A DNA stretch of 14,754 nucleotides from Nephromyces sp. MM_2019 (lineage: Eukaryota; Apicomplexa; Aconoidasida; Nephromycida): positions 1-14,754 of the forward strand of contig JADHZB010000980.1 of NCBI GenBank assembly GCA_015657535.1, read 5' to 3'. This document shows positions 8,154 through 14,754 of the stretch, in pieces (the stretch's first letter is position 1; the number at the start of each line of letters is the position of its first letter). The notes beneath the pieces are model-generated. The model was not told the origin of the DNA and did no database searches. It worked only from the letters and a program-made list of their open reading frames with translations. A program made the translations under genes and the position numbers.

Positions 8154-8874
8154 AGGGCGTAGAAGGAGATGTTAGAGCGTGGGTGCTCTCATGTGAGTTC
8201 CAAGGACAGATATATGCCGGTGTATAGCATCAGGAGTAGAAAGTGGGAGATTTACTGCAAGTGCGCGCTTTTTTTTGCTTGTGCTCTTATCCATCTTTTG
8301 CTCCAGTTTTTGCTCTTATATTCGTACGCGTGCTTAACTTTAGATAGTCATCTACTCCTTATTTTCATTTCGCTAACTCTGTGGGTAGTTGCCTTTTTCA
8401 AGGCTATTTGAGTTGACATTCAAACATAGTTACGTGAGTTCACGCTGAAAAGCACAACTATAGAGGCTAGCATTGCTTCTTGTATTGAAACTTGCACTCA
8501 AACTACTTTCCTAGTCACATCAGTTCGAACTAATTAAATCACTGCCAATTTCATAGGTATTGCGGAAAATTAAGAGCACCTAAATCTTCTCTTCATAAAC
8601 TAGTATAACATACCGCTTTAAAATTACCACAACATAATCCAAAAATAGGCTCCAGTTTAGCTGCTTAGCAATTTGTTTCCACAGTCTTGGATATGCTTGT
8701 GGTTGTTACTCAGTTGGCCTTTATACGAAACACCTAAACGGTGGCTACTTCATAACACACACACTCTTTTGATTTGCTTTAGGTTTTCTTCCAAGACAGG
8801 ATGGGCAAGTAGGAGCGAAGACTGTGAGCAACTATATTCGCTACATGTTACACAAAGCCTATCTCTTCGCATAA
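8154..8874 (+). other. Possible C-terminal exon pair of an unrecognised gene
   Basis: Segment 8154-8219 (acceptor TTCTTCACAG, donor GCCG|GTGTAT) reads GVEGDVRAWVLSCEFQGQ then IYA. Segment 8783-8874 (acceptor TTTGCTTTAG) reads FLPRQDGQVGAKTVSNYI and on to KAYLFA then TAA. The phases join through a Gly codon. Both peptides have protein-like composition, but I recognise no family, and splice-like borders are easy to find by chance. Confidence 0.18.
8169..8411 (+). CDS. Hypothetical 80-residue hydrophobic ORF
   Basis: ATG to TGA. The first 30 residues are polar and basic; from about 32 to the end the product is strongly hydrophobic, with two potential membrane segments (about 32-52 and 60-77). 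T-rich DNA in this genome gives such peptides by chance, and the frame conflicts with the exon-like piece at 8154-8219. Not recognised. Confidence 0.15.
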   Translation: MLERGCSHVSSKDRYMPVYSIRSRKWEIYCKCALFFACALIHLLLQFLLLYSYACLTLDSHLLLIFISLTLWVVAFFKAI

Positions 8875-8924
8875 GCTTTTTCATGAAAGCTTAGCAACTC
8901 CACGTTGCAGTTTGCAGACTTTCT

Positions 8925-8956
8925 AGAGTGTGTGTACGTACACACACACACACTCT
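8925..8956. repeat. TG-to-CA inverted repeat centred on GTACGTAC
   Basis: AGAGTGTGTGTAC (8925-8937) meets GTACACACACACACACTCT (8938-8956). The arms pair with a small slip in the CA side. The strand switch from TG to CA is abrupt. A separate 8-bp stem, TAAGCTTT/AAAGCTTA, lies close by at 8872-8893. Confidence 0.9.
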
Positions 8957-9219
8957 GTGGATAGTTTGCTAATCCAGTATTCTATTCTAGATTTATACGT
9001 GTAGGCTAGAATGTAGTTTGTGTGTGTCTGCTGTATATCCGGGATTGCTATGTGTGCAACAAGGATCCGTCTCTAGTAATAATCAAAGAGCCAAACAATC
9101 GATTTTCCTGCATTATCCATATCTTTCACAAAGACTATGTCTTCAGATGCCTATCTTAGAGCTAGCTAGCCCCTGATATACAGAATTTGCTCAGCTAGTT
9201 CAGCCTTGGTGTATATACA

Positions 9220-9372
9220 ATGAAAATCGTAGAAGTTAGCATATATATTTGTGGCGAAGAAGTTTCCATAAATAAGCAATCACAAGTAGAAGCTATTGAG
9301 AGTGTGCAGCTTCGTAGCTTCTGCAGTATCGTCCATTTCAGCTATCTTCGTAGGGCGTCTGAACACTTTTAA
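9220..9372 (+). CDS. Hypothetical 50-residue ORF
   Basis: ATG at 9220 to TAA at 9370-9372. The product begins MKIVEVSIYICGEEVSINK and ends YLRRASEHF, with a balanced composition unlike the repeat-derived frames. The opposite strand is also open across 9462-9280 (for example SLFLKVFRRPTKIAEMDD) and could instead be an exon. Neither is recognised, so I cannot choose the strand. Confidence 0.2.
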   Translation: MKIVEVSIYICGEEVSINKQSQVEAIESVQLRSFCSIVHFSYLRRASEHF

Positions 9373-9806
9373 AAATAGCGATATTTCGGCAGAAAGCCGC
9401 AGATTCAGGTTATCTAACGTGATACTAGCATTAGCTTTGAGTGTTGGCACACACAAGAGCAAGTAAGTGTTTTCGAGATATATTTTTCACCAGAATAAAC
9501 TCGACGAGGAAAATCTGCTCCTCATGAGCCAATACTTTATATATCAACAGCAACAGGAGAAGTTATCCGAGTGCGGAGTTTTTACTTTGAATTTAAGTGC
9601 CTCTTATGCCAAAAGCTAGTAAGTTAAGCAGAGAATGCACTCCGATATATTCGTCTATTTACTCCGTGTAGAATCGGTATGCCTAGTTTGAAGCTATAAG
9701 CTCCACAAAAGCACCACTTTTCCTAGTTTCCACCTAGAGTGTTTGTTTTAGTTCATTATTGAAAGTATACTGTAAAAACTAAAGAGTTCTAGAGACTTTT
9801 TGTCAG

Positions 9807-9875
9807 CCAAATTGAGGTGGGGTATCTTTTTGTGCTACGAAAATATTATATTAACAAAAACTTCAACAGGAGGAG
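9807..9875 (+). other. Exon-like piece ending in a consensus donor
   Basis: TTTTTGTCAG at the left border and GAG|GTAAGT at the right enclose 69 bp open in two frames (KLRWGIFLCYENIILTK in one). No homology recognised. Confidence 0.15.
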
Positions 9876-9919
9876 GTAAGTAGCTATGAGCTAAAGGAGT
9901 TGATGAAGTACTGAGTGAA

Positions 9920-10039
9920 ACAATCGCTGAAAGATTCACTGAGACACTAGTTAAAGCAATTGCTAAGACACTAGCTGAATCACCCTCTAAAACACTAGCT
10001 GAAACACCCACTAAAACAATAGTTAAACGGAGTAAAGTT
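9920..10039 (+). repeat. Five 24-bp tandem units reading as an octapeptide repeat
   Basis: Units start at 9920, 9944, 9968, 9992 and 10016 with consensus near ACACTAGCTGAAnCACCCnCTAAA. The plus frame open from 9890 to a TGA at about 10082 reads TIAERFTE, TLVKAIAK, TLAESPSK, TLAETPTK, TIVKRSKV, so T-[IL]-[AV]-[EK] is kept in all five units while the rest varies. The minus strand is also open. Confidence 0.88.
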
Positions 10040-10288
10040 TCTTACTTAGCATCTCACTATCTCATTAGCATGCTATGTATGTGAGATGCGAAACTAGGAC
10101 CAGAGCTTACCGAATAAATCATCAAGAATACAACACACACACTCAAACTTTCCAGTAACAATACATATTTCTCATCTTGCATTACTCCCTCTATAGAGTA
10201 TATCTCTAACAAATGTTTCTGTACGCTTACCTAGTGTGTGTTCGAACTTATACACTAGCTAGTGAAGGTATATTTAACTATATCTACT
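10040..10288. other. AT-rich intergenic DNA
   Basis: No gene, RNA or repeat recognised beyond short CACACA and GTGTGT phrases. Confidence 0.5.
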
Positions 10289-10971
10289 TTATTTTGAGCA
10301 CTTTGAGATTTTTGTTCGAGCTTTTTTCCTAGAAAGAATCGTCGATATGATCGCCTTAACTACTTAACACAAAGTAGGCATTGAATCATACCGCTAAGTA
10401 CTTACTGAAGAGGCTCAGATTAGATTTTGCTTCATGTGCTAGGTGTGTAGTAGGGGATTAAGATTCTGCTTCACGCTCTATGTGTGCATGGTGCAATTAA
10501 GATACAGCTCCTTTTGCGCAGCGTGAAGATAGTAGAATCAACAATCAACTCCCTCTTCCCCCCATACTTAATAGAATCCACACTCCACCCCCTACTCATA
10601 ATAGAAAAACTCCTAAAAGCCACCAGAAGCCAAACCACTTGGAGATTTTAATGTATAATTTCATCGTTTAGCTAACTGCGACCTACTCTACAGGCGATAT
10701 ACCATGTGACTATGCCAAACAGCTCGCACACACCCTTTTTCTTTGCTCACCTTTTTTTCAGTGCACGTATAGCTACCCCACAAAGTTTTTGATCGGCTTC
10801 CACTTCCTTCAAGTTTTGCAAGCCTATCAATCTCTGATAATTCTTGAAATAATTGAATTTCCTCTCTCTGTGAAGAACAAAATCCTCTTCTTTCACTAGG
10901 TATGACTGAAAAAAAGGTACCTCTCCCTCCCAAGGATACACTCGTACCTCATCTACGGATGGCAGAAACAT
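10289..10971 (-). CDS. Possible small basic protein, 2 exons, antisense overlap with NCBP1 start
   Basis: A minus-strand frame opens at ATG 10971 and runs to 10751, where a consensus donor follows (AAAAG|GTGAGC). A phase-compatible acceptor (TTCTTTCTAG) lies before 10328, and the frame ends at TAA 10289-10291, giving about 86 residues. The product begins MFLPSVDEVRVYPWEGE, has a charged middle (HRERKFNYFKNYQRL) and ends in a basic tail (ALKKRKKARTKISK) resembling a nuclear or RNA-binding tail. Alternatively the first exon starts at an acceptor before 10905 rather than at the ATG. I do not recognise a family. The first 70 bases lie opposite NCBP1 exon 1, where antisense open frames are common, but the part outside that exon (10751-10854) is also open and ends in a strong donor. 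Confidence 0.33.
10749..10918. repeat. Perfect 14-bp inverted repeat carrying splice-like signals on both strands
   Basis: ACCTTTTTTTCAGT at 10749-10762 is the exact reverse complement of 10905-10918, with 142 bp between. Each arm reads as pyrimidine-CAG (acceptor) on one strand and AAG|GT (donor) on the other, so the same 155-bp length is flanked by splice-like borders in both directions. Confidence 0.9.
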
Positions 10972-11406
10972 TGGAAGAATGCGTTCCTCCGCAGCTTCAA
11001 GAGCATCTTCAGTCGCCTGAAGATAGCAATGATGGCGTCAAAGCGCATAGCAAGGAAGATGAAGCCAAACATAAAGATCCTCTGCTTCTTGAAGGCTCAG
11101 TAAATGCTTCTATTGAAGTTCCAGTGATGCAAAGAGGGTTTGCCCAAGGTTATAGTAGTTTAGCTGACAATTCTAGTGGGTTACCCTTGAAAACAGGCCT
11201 CGATGTTAGCATGCGGTTGGATCGAGAAGGTAACGCAGATAGAAGTCGCCTTAGAAGGCTAATAATTTGCCTGGGCGATGTTGCTGAGGGTATTCCTTCT
11301 CAAATAAAGGGGCTAGCGGCTGCTATAGAGGAAGATCTTGAGGAGAATGGAACACTCGTGTGCGATACTATCTTGGAATGCTGCGGCAGCTTTTCTGTCA
11401 AAACCG
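10902..11406 (+). CDS. NCBP1: NCBP1 exon 1
   Basis: ATG at 10902; the last in-frame stop upstream is the TGA at 10854-10856. The donor is ACCG|GTTAGT, leaving one base of a Gly codon. Residues 1-114 are charged and Pro/Ser-rich; 115-168 are the first MIF4G helices. Met20 at 10959 is an alternative start. The ATG lies three bases after a good acceptor (CTTTCACTAG), so an upstream exon cannot be excluded. Confidence 0.8.
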
Positions 11407-13378
11407 GTTAGTGGAGGGGGATAAGCAAGGGAAATCGTTTAATGGGGATTTTTTCTGGGTGTGTGCCTTTTTGGCTTTAGTATGAAGGGAAAACCTGTAA
11501 AGATGGGGGGGTGAGGGTTGGGGGATTTTATAGCATTTTCATAGCATTTCATTGTATTTCATAACAGTCTCATAGTTTTTCTTCATTTCCGAAGATTTTG
11601 CATGAAAGCTGGCTCTATGCTAACACATCATTGGCTTTACATCTCTCTTCCCACTGTAGCATATTTTATAATAAAAAACGCTCTTTAATGCTTGGTTTTA
11701 TGCCTAATTTTATTTTAGAATTACTGTTTTCTTGATGCTTTACTTCTTCTCTATTCTTCTATCACGACTCCCTCTGCTCACACCTGTAGCAATTGATGTA
11801 AGTATATCTCTAATGCTCAAGGGAGTGCTGAATAAGAAGAAGGAATTTTCGGGAAAAAAAGATGGGAATTCGTTGATGAATCTCCCTGGCGTTTTTCTTC
11901 TTCTGCCTATGAGCTTGCAGCTTATACACACGCACTATGTTTATCTCTTGGAAAAAAGAGAGATTTCTCAAAAAGAGCTTAAATATCACATTTTTTAGCC
12001 AATCACTTGATGATAAATGAAGATTCTAGCATCTTAGAAGAAGCAGTTTTACATTTAAAAGCCAGTGAAACTATTGAAGACAAAAATAGTAAAGAATCTC
12101 ACAATTTTGAGCTTATAGCGTTCCCCTAGAGTAAATTGAGTGGGTTGCCTTTTCTACCCACCACTTGATATGATACGCATCTGTACACACAAAAACCCAC
12201 GCACACACAAACACGTGCAGAATCTGAAATTCGCTCTATTCAACCGTTATCGTCCCCCTATGTATAGCAGCAGAACCACTTTATTTTGTATATTTAATAT
12301 GTATTTTGCATAATTTTAAGCTTCCAAAGCCTCATTCTTTGAGAAAACTGCTTAGACTTTCTAGTTTCCTGGTATTTGAAGAGCTACTCTTTTGTGCGTT
12401 TGGTAATCGAGGCTGCAGTTGAAGCTTCTAGTACCCTTTAAGGTTGCTCTCTAGCTGTTTTTTCTGTAAATTTGCTTGGGATTCTGCCTCTTTTTACTTA
12501 CGAAATTTCATTGTATAGCCCAAATCCTGCTTCCCAGCTTTTTCTGGCCGCTGAATTAGGTGACTGCATGAAAAAGAGAAGAAAAAAAGCTTTTTGATTA
12601 TTTTTTGCCTAAAATATGCTGATTTTCGTCTTTTTATAAGACATTTGGTGAAGGCGAAGAAAATGCCTGGATTTTATCAAGAAAGTGTGCCAAAGCTGTG
12701 CTTCTTTCGCTTTGTTTGCTTGAGTTTGCTTAGCCTATTGTTTTCTTCTGTGTGGTTGTGTTATCATGTCGTTTATGCTAGTCTTTTGGCTACCTTGAAC
12801 GCGTAGCAATGAGTTGACTTTAATTTTTATATGATGCGAACAAGTGCGAATTTTTTTGTATTATTTTTCAATGGTAGTGATTGTGTGTGCGTGTGTGTGT
12901 GTGTGCGTGTGAGGATATTAATCTATTGGACATATCTATGGTGTATGTGGATATGTCTAATGTGCATGTGTATGGATATATCTATGTTATCTGTGTGTTC
13001 GTGTGGATATATCTCTCAAACGTGTGTGTTAGGAGACATATTGAGTGTGCAGGTCTTGGTTCATTTATCATGTATATTTGTGTGTGCGAAAAATGATTTT
13101 TTTCAGGAATTTTTGCCTGCCTTGTCGGCCTTAGTGATAAAATACTCCCATCCTTTACTGAGAAGCTAATAGATAAGTTGTGCTTCAGCTTGACTGTTGC
13201 TATTGGCGAAGGGGACTGCATGAAATGCCTGCTGCTGATTCGTTTTATTGTTGCCCTAGTGGGAGCAAAGGTTCTCGATGCGGTAGGTCTGCTAGCTCTT
13301 GTGTGCATCCATTTCCTTATTATTTGTGTGTGTGTATGTGTGTGTGTGTATGTGTGTGTGTATGTATGTGTGTGTGTA

Positions 13379-13410
<32 letters not shown>

Positions 13411-13580
13411 TGTGTGTATGTGTGTGTATGTGTGTGTATGTGTGTGTGTATGTGTGTGTATGTGTGTATGTGTGTGTATGTGTGTGTATGTGTGTGTATG
13501 TGTGTGTATGTGTGTGTATGTGTGTGTGAATGTGTGTGTATGTGTGTGTATGTGTGTGTGTATGTGTGTGTATGTGTGTA

Positions 13581-13612
<32 letters not shown>

Positions 13613-14677
13613 TGTGAATGTGTGTGTATGTGTGTGTGTATGTGTGTGTATGTGTGTGTGTATGTGTGTGTGTATGTGTGTGTGTATGTGTGTGTATGTG
13701 TGTGTGTATGTGTGTGTATGTGTGTATGTGTGTGTGTGTGTGTGTGTGTATGTGTGTGTATGTGTTTTTTTTTTGAATATTCTGTGTTTGTGCATCTGTT
13801 AGGTATCCTGTACGTGTTTAATCTACCTTCTTTACTGTTTTATATGTCTACAGCTCACCTGGTTAATATACGGTGTGCTAGCATCTTCTATCTATTAAAC
13901 ATTAATAAGGCTTAATTATCTGATGATTTTTTCCATACTTTTCAGTATTTGCAAATCTCCTCAGATGATTACATTCTAAGCATATGAGTAGCTGTATTAT
14001 GCAATGTACGTACAGGCCTCCGTCTTCAGCTTCTTACGGCAGCTACTGGATATAGCTTTTTCTCAGAATATAGCTGATTTTCCCGGCACCGTCGCTGACA
14101 TCCCGGTTTACCTTGTTCTGGTAATTTTTTTGTCTGTTGCTTGTGTGTGTTTAGTCTTTAATCCGTTTAAGATATTCTCAGTCTTCAAGGTGCTTTTCTG
14201 GCGTTTTGAATGGTATTCATATGCTTGCTGTGTGTGCTATTCATCTTCGATTGTGCTGATTTCTTGTATTGATAGGAGTGTTTTGCTATTTTTTGTTTTT
14301 TTCGCATATTTGTGTGTGTTTTTGTGTGTATATTGTGTGTCTTGTGTTTGCAACTATTTGTGTGTGTGGTTGGGCCTATTTTTTGTGTGTTTCTTCATTC
14401 CTTTATCCCCCCTGCTTAGCTGATAGACCCCTCCTGAGTATTGTGCTATGATATACAGGCTAGTCTTCCCTGGTTTTCTAAGGCAATATATGCTGAGTCT
14501 AAAGAGTCTTATCTTTATGAGCTTCTTGGCCGCTGTGGCTTATACATTTCAAAGAGGAGAAATCAGTGGCAGAAGTCTGTGAAAATCTTCAATTTTCCAG
14601 AAGAAGACACACAGGATCATATGATGATTGAAGATGATTTAGAGAGGCTTTTTCCCGCCATCATCAATATGTTTGAG
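10902..14677 (+). CDS. NCBP1: Nuclear cap-binding protein subunit 1 (CBP80), N-terminal part, 4 exons, runs off right edge
   Basis: Exons 10902-11406, 13107-13282, 14016-14120 and 14459-14677 join in phase to 335 residues that align almost without gaps to the first MIF4G domain of CBP80. Landmarks: RLRRLIICLGD at 116-126 and LAAAIEEDL at 138-146 match the first helices; CLVGL in exon 2 matches the human TTLVGL; LLLIRFIVALVGAKVLDA matches LVRFLSDLVNCHVIAA; exon 4 opens with ASLPW like human SSLPWVGKEL, followed by a Tyr/Arg-rich helix ending YISKRR. CBP80 partners CBP20 to bind the m7G cap of RNA polymerase II transcripts in the nucleus and links capping to splicing, export and 3' processing. 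Residues 1-114 have no counterpart in short-tailed homologues and look disordered. The later MIF4G-like domains lie beyond the window. CBP20 is not seen here. Confidence 0.9.
11407..13106 (+). other. NCBP1 intron 1 (1.7 kb)
   Basis: A GT...AG phase-1 intron, fixed by ungapped CBP80 homology on both sides. It is T-rich on the sense strand. It holds a 132-bp stop-containing exon-like segment (11999-12130) and several T-rich open frames (for example 11732-11998 and 12594-12806) that read as hydrophobic peptides and are best explained by composition. Confidence 0.8.
11999..12130 (+). other. Possible stop-containing cassette exon in NCBP1 intron 1
   Basis: A TTTTTTAG acceptor is followed by two bases and an open frame starting NHLMINEDSSILEEAV and ending IAFP then TAG; a GTAAAT donor follows at 12131. 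The frame is the one that exon 1 of NCBP1 would use (G+CC). The length, 132 bp, is a multiple of three. Inclusion would truncate NCBP1. Composition looks coding-like, but there is no homology support, so this is a suggestion only. Confidence 0.25.
13107..13282 (+). CDS. NCBP1: NCBP1 exon 2
   Basis: The acceptor TTTTTTTCAG precedes 13107 and the donor is GCG|GTAGGT. The reading frame that matches CBP80 starts after two bases (GA), which complete the Gly169 codon begun by exon 1. It gives IFACLVGLSDKILPSF and onward to VGAKVLDA. Other frames carry stops or lose the homology. Confidence 0.9.
13283..14015 (+). other. NCBP1 intron 2 with long TG/TA array
   Basis: A 733-bp phase-0 intron (GTAGGT...TACAG). 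Well over half of it is the TG/TA array at 13324-13765; the remainder is T-rich. Confidence 0.85.
13324..13765 (+). repeat. (TG)nTA array in NCBP1 intron 2
   Basis: About 440 bp of TGTGTGTA/TGTGTGTGTA units with two GAATG interruptions (near 13528 and 13617), closed by a T-run. It is alternating purine-pyrimidine almost throughout. Open frames of Cys/Val/Met or His/Thr over it are artefacts. Confidence 0.97.
14016..14120 (+). CDS. NCBP1: NCBP1 exon 3
   Basis: A 105-bp phase-0 exon between TACGTACAG and GTAATT. Its 35 residues (ASVFSFLRQLL...DIPVYLVL) align with the human stretch that joins HVIAAPS to YVYAFL, with the acidic turn between the two helices kept. Confidence 0.88.
14121..14458 (+). 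other. NCBP1 intron 3
   Basis: A 338-bp phase-0 intron (GTAATT...ATACAG), T/TG-rich on the sense strand, with no other signal seen. Confidence 0.85.
14459..14677 (+). CDS. NCBP1: NCBP1 exon 4
   Basis: A 219-bp phase-0 exon between GATATACAG and GAG|GTGTGT. It encodes 73 residues beginning ASLPWFSKAIY and ending FPAIINMFE. The SLPW signature and the spacing to YISKRR match CBP80. The next intron starts at 14678 and the window ends inside it. Confidence 0.9.
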
Positions 14678-14707
14678 GTGTGTGTTCTCCTTTAAAGTGC
14701 GTTTTTA

Positions 14708-14751
14708 GGGTGTGTGGGGGTGTGTGTGGGGATGTGGGGGTGTGTGTGGGG
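14708..14751 (+). repeat. Five G-runs, G-quadruplex-type pattern
   Basis: Runs of three to five G at 14708-14710, 14716-14720, 14728-14731, 14736-14740 and 14748-14751, separated by loops of 5, 7, 4 and 7 bases. They are on the sense strand of NCBP1, about 30 bases into intron 4, as a short tandem GTGTGTGGGGATGTGGGG repeat that continues off the window. Confidence 0.85.
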
Positions 14752-14754
14752 ATG

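Noticed and set aside
11732..11998. 88-residue plus ORF in NCBP1 intron 1
   Set aside because: Not phase-compatible with the flanking NCBP1 exons, which align without it; hydrophobicity follows from T-rich intron DNA.
12594..12806. 70-residue hydrophobic plus ORF in NCBP1 intron 1
   Set aside because: T-rich intron composition explains the apparent membrane segments; CBP80 homology is continuous across the intron.
12982..13308. 108-residue minus ORF
   Set aside because: Antisense shadow of NCBP1 exon 2 and its TG-rich upstream intron.
13178..13915. 245-residue plus ORF
   Set aside because: Only its first part (to 13282) is NCBP1 exon 2; the rest is the intronic TG/TA array.
1..14754. tRNA, rRNA or snRNA genes, transposon terminal repeats or reverse transcriptase remnants
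   Set aside because: None recognised on reading either strand; a covariance-model scan would be needed to exclude small RNAs.

Overview
This is a eukaryotic nuclear window: coding sequence is sparse, split into exons with GT...AG borders, and set in long AT-rich, (TG/CA)n-rich non-coding DNA. There are no operons, Shine-Dalgarno signals, tRNAs or rRNAs that I can see. The host is probably a unicellular eukaryote with a low-density genome (alveolate- or rhizarian-like in style), but the lineage cannot be fixed from the sequence. A few N bases near 3270-3294 mark an assembly uncertainty inside a dinucleotide run.

Two genes can be reconstructed by homology plus splice-phase agreement. (1) On the minus strand, exons 4911-4055, 3188-2977 and 2500-2279 encode a class I SAM-dependent methyltransferase of the protein arginine methyltransferase (PRMT) type. 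It has a roughly 285-residue, mostly disordered N-terminal extension, a recognisable SAM-binding core and a PRMT-like double-E loop. No exon for the usual C-terminal beta-barrel was found before the left edge. (2) On the plus strand, exons 10902-11406, 13107-13282, 14016-14120 and 14459-14677 encode the N-terminal MIF4G region of CBP80/NCBP1, the large subunit of the nuclear cap-binding complex. The gene runs off the right edge.

Layout. 1-79: possible end of an acidic plus-strand exon. 781-1345: a TG-rich minisatellite carrying eight copies of a 15-bp motif, with one inverted copy in the CA-rich tract at about 2007-2142. 2279-4911: the methyltransferase gene. 5036-5460: TG tract. 5500-10290: a long stretch with no recognisable gene, but with duplicated hairpin elements, several mini- and microsatellites, a 24-bp repeat that reads as an octapeptide repeat, and a few unconvincing exon-like pieces. 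10289-10971: a possible small minus-strand gene head-to-head with, and overlapping, the NCBP1 start. 10902-14677: NCBP1, whose introns contain a possible stop-containing cassette exon and a 440-bp TG/TA array. 14708-14751: G-run cluster at the right edge.

The two identified genes both act in RNA or protein processing (arginine methylation; capped-RNA binding). Nothing in the layout shows that they are functionally linked. The most unusual local structure is the perfect 14-bp inverted repeat at 10749-10762/10905-10918, which provides splice-site-like borders on both strands of the same 155-bp segment.
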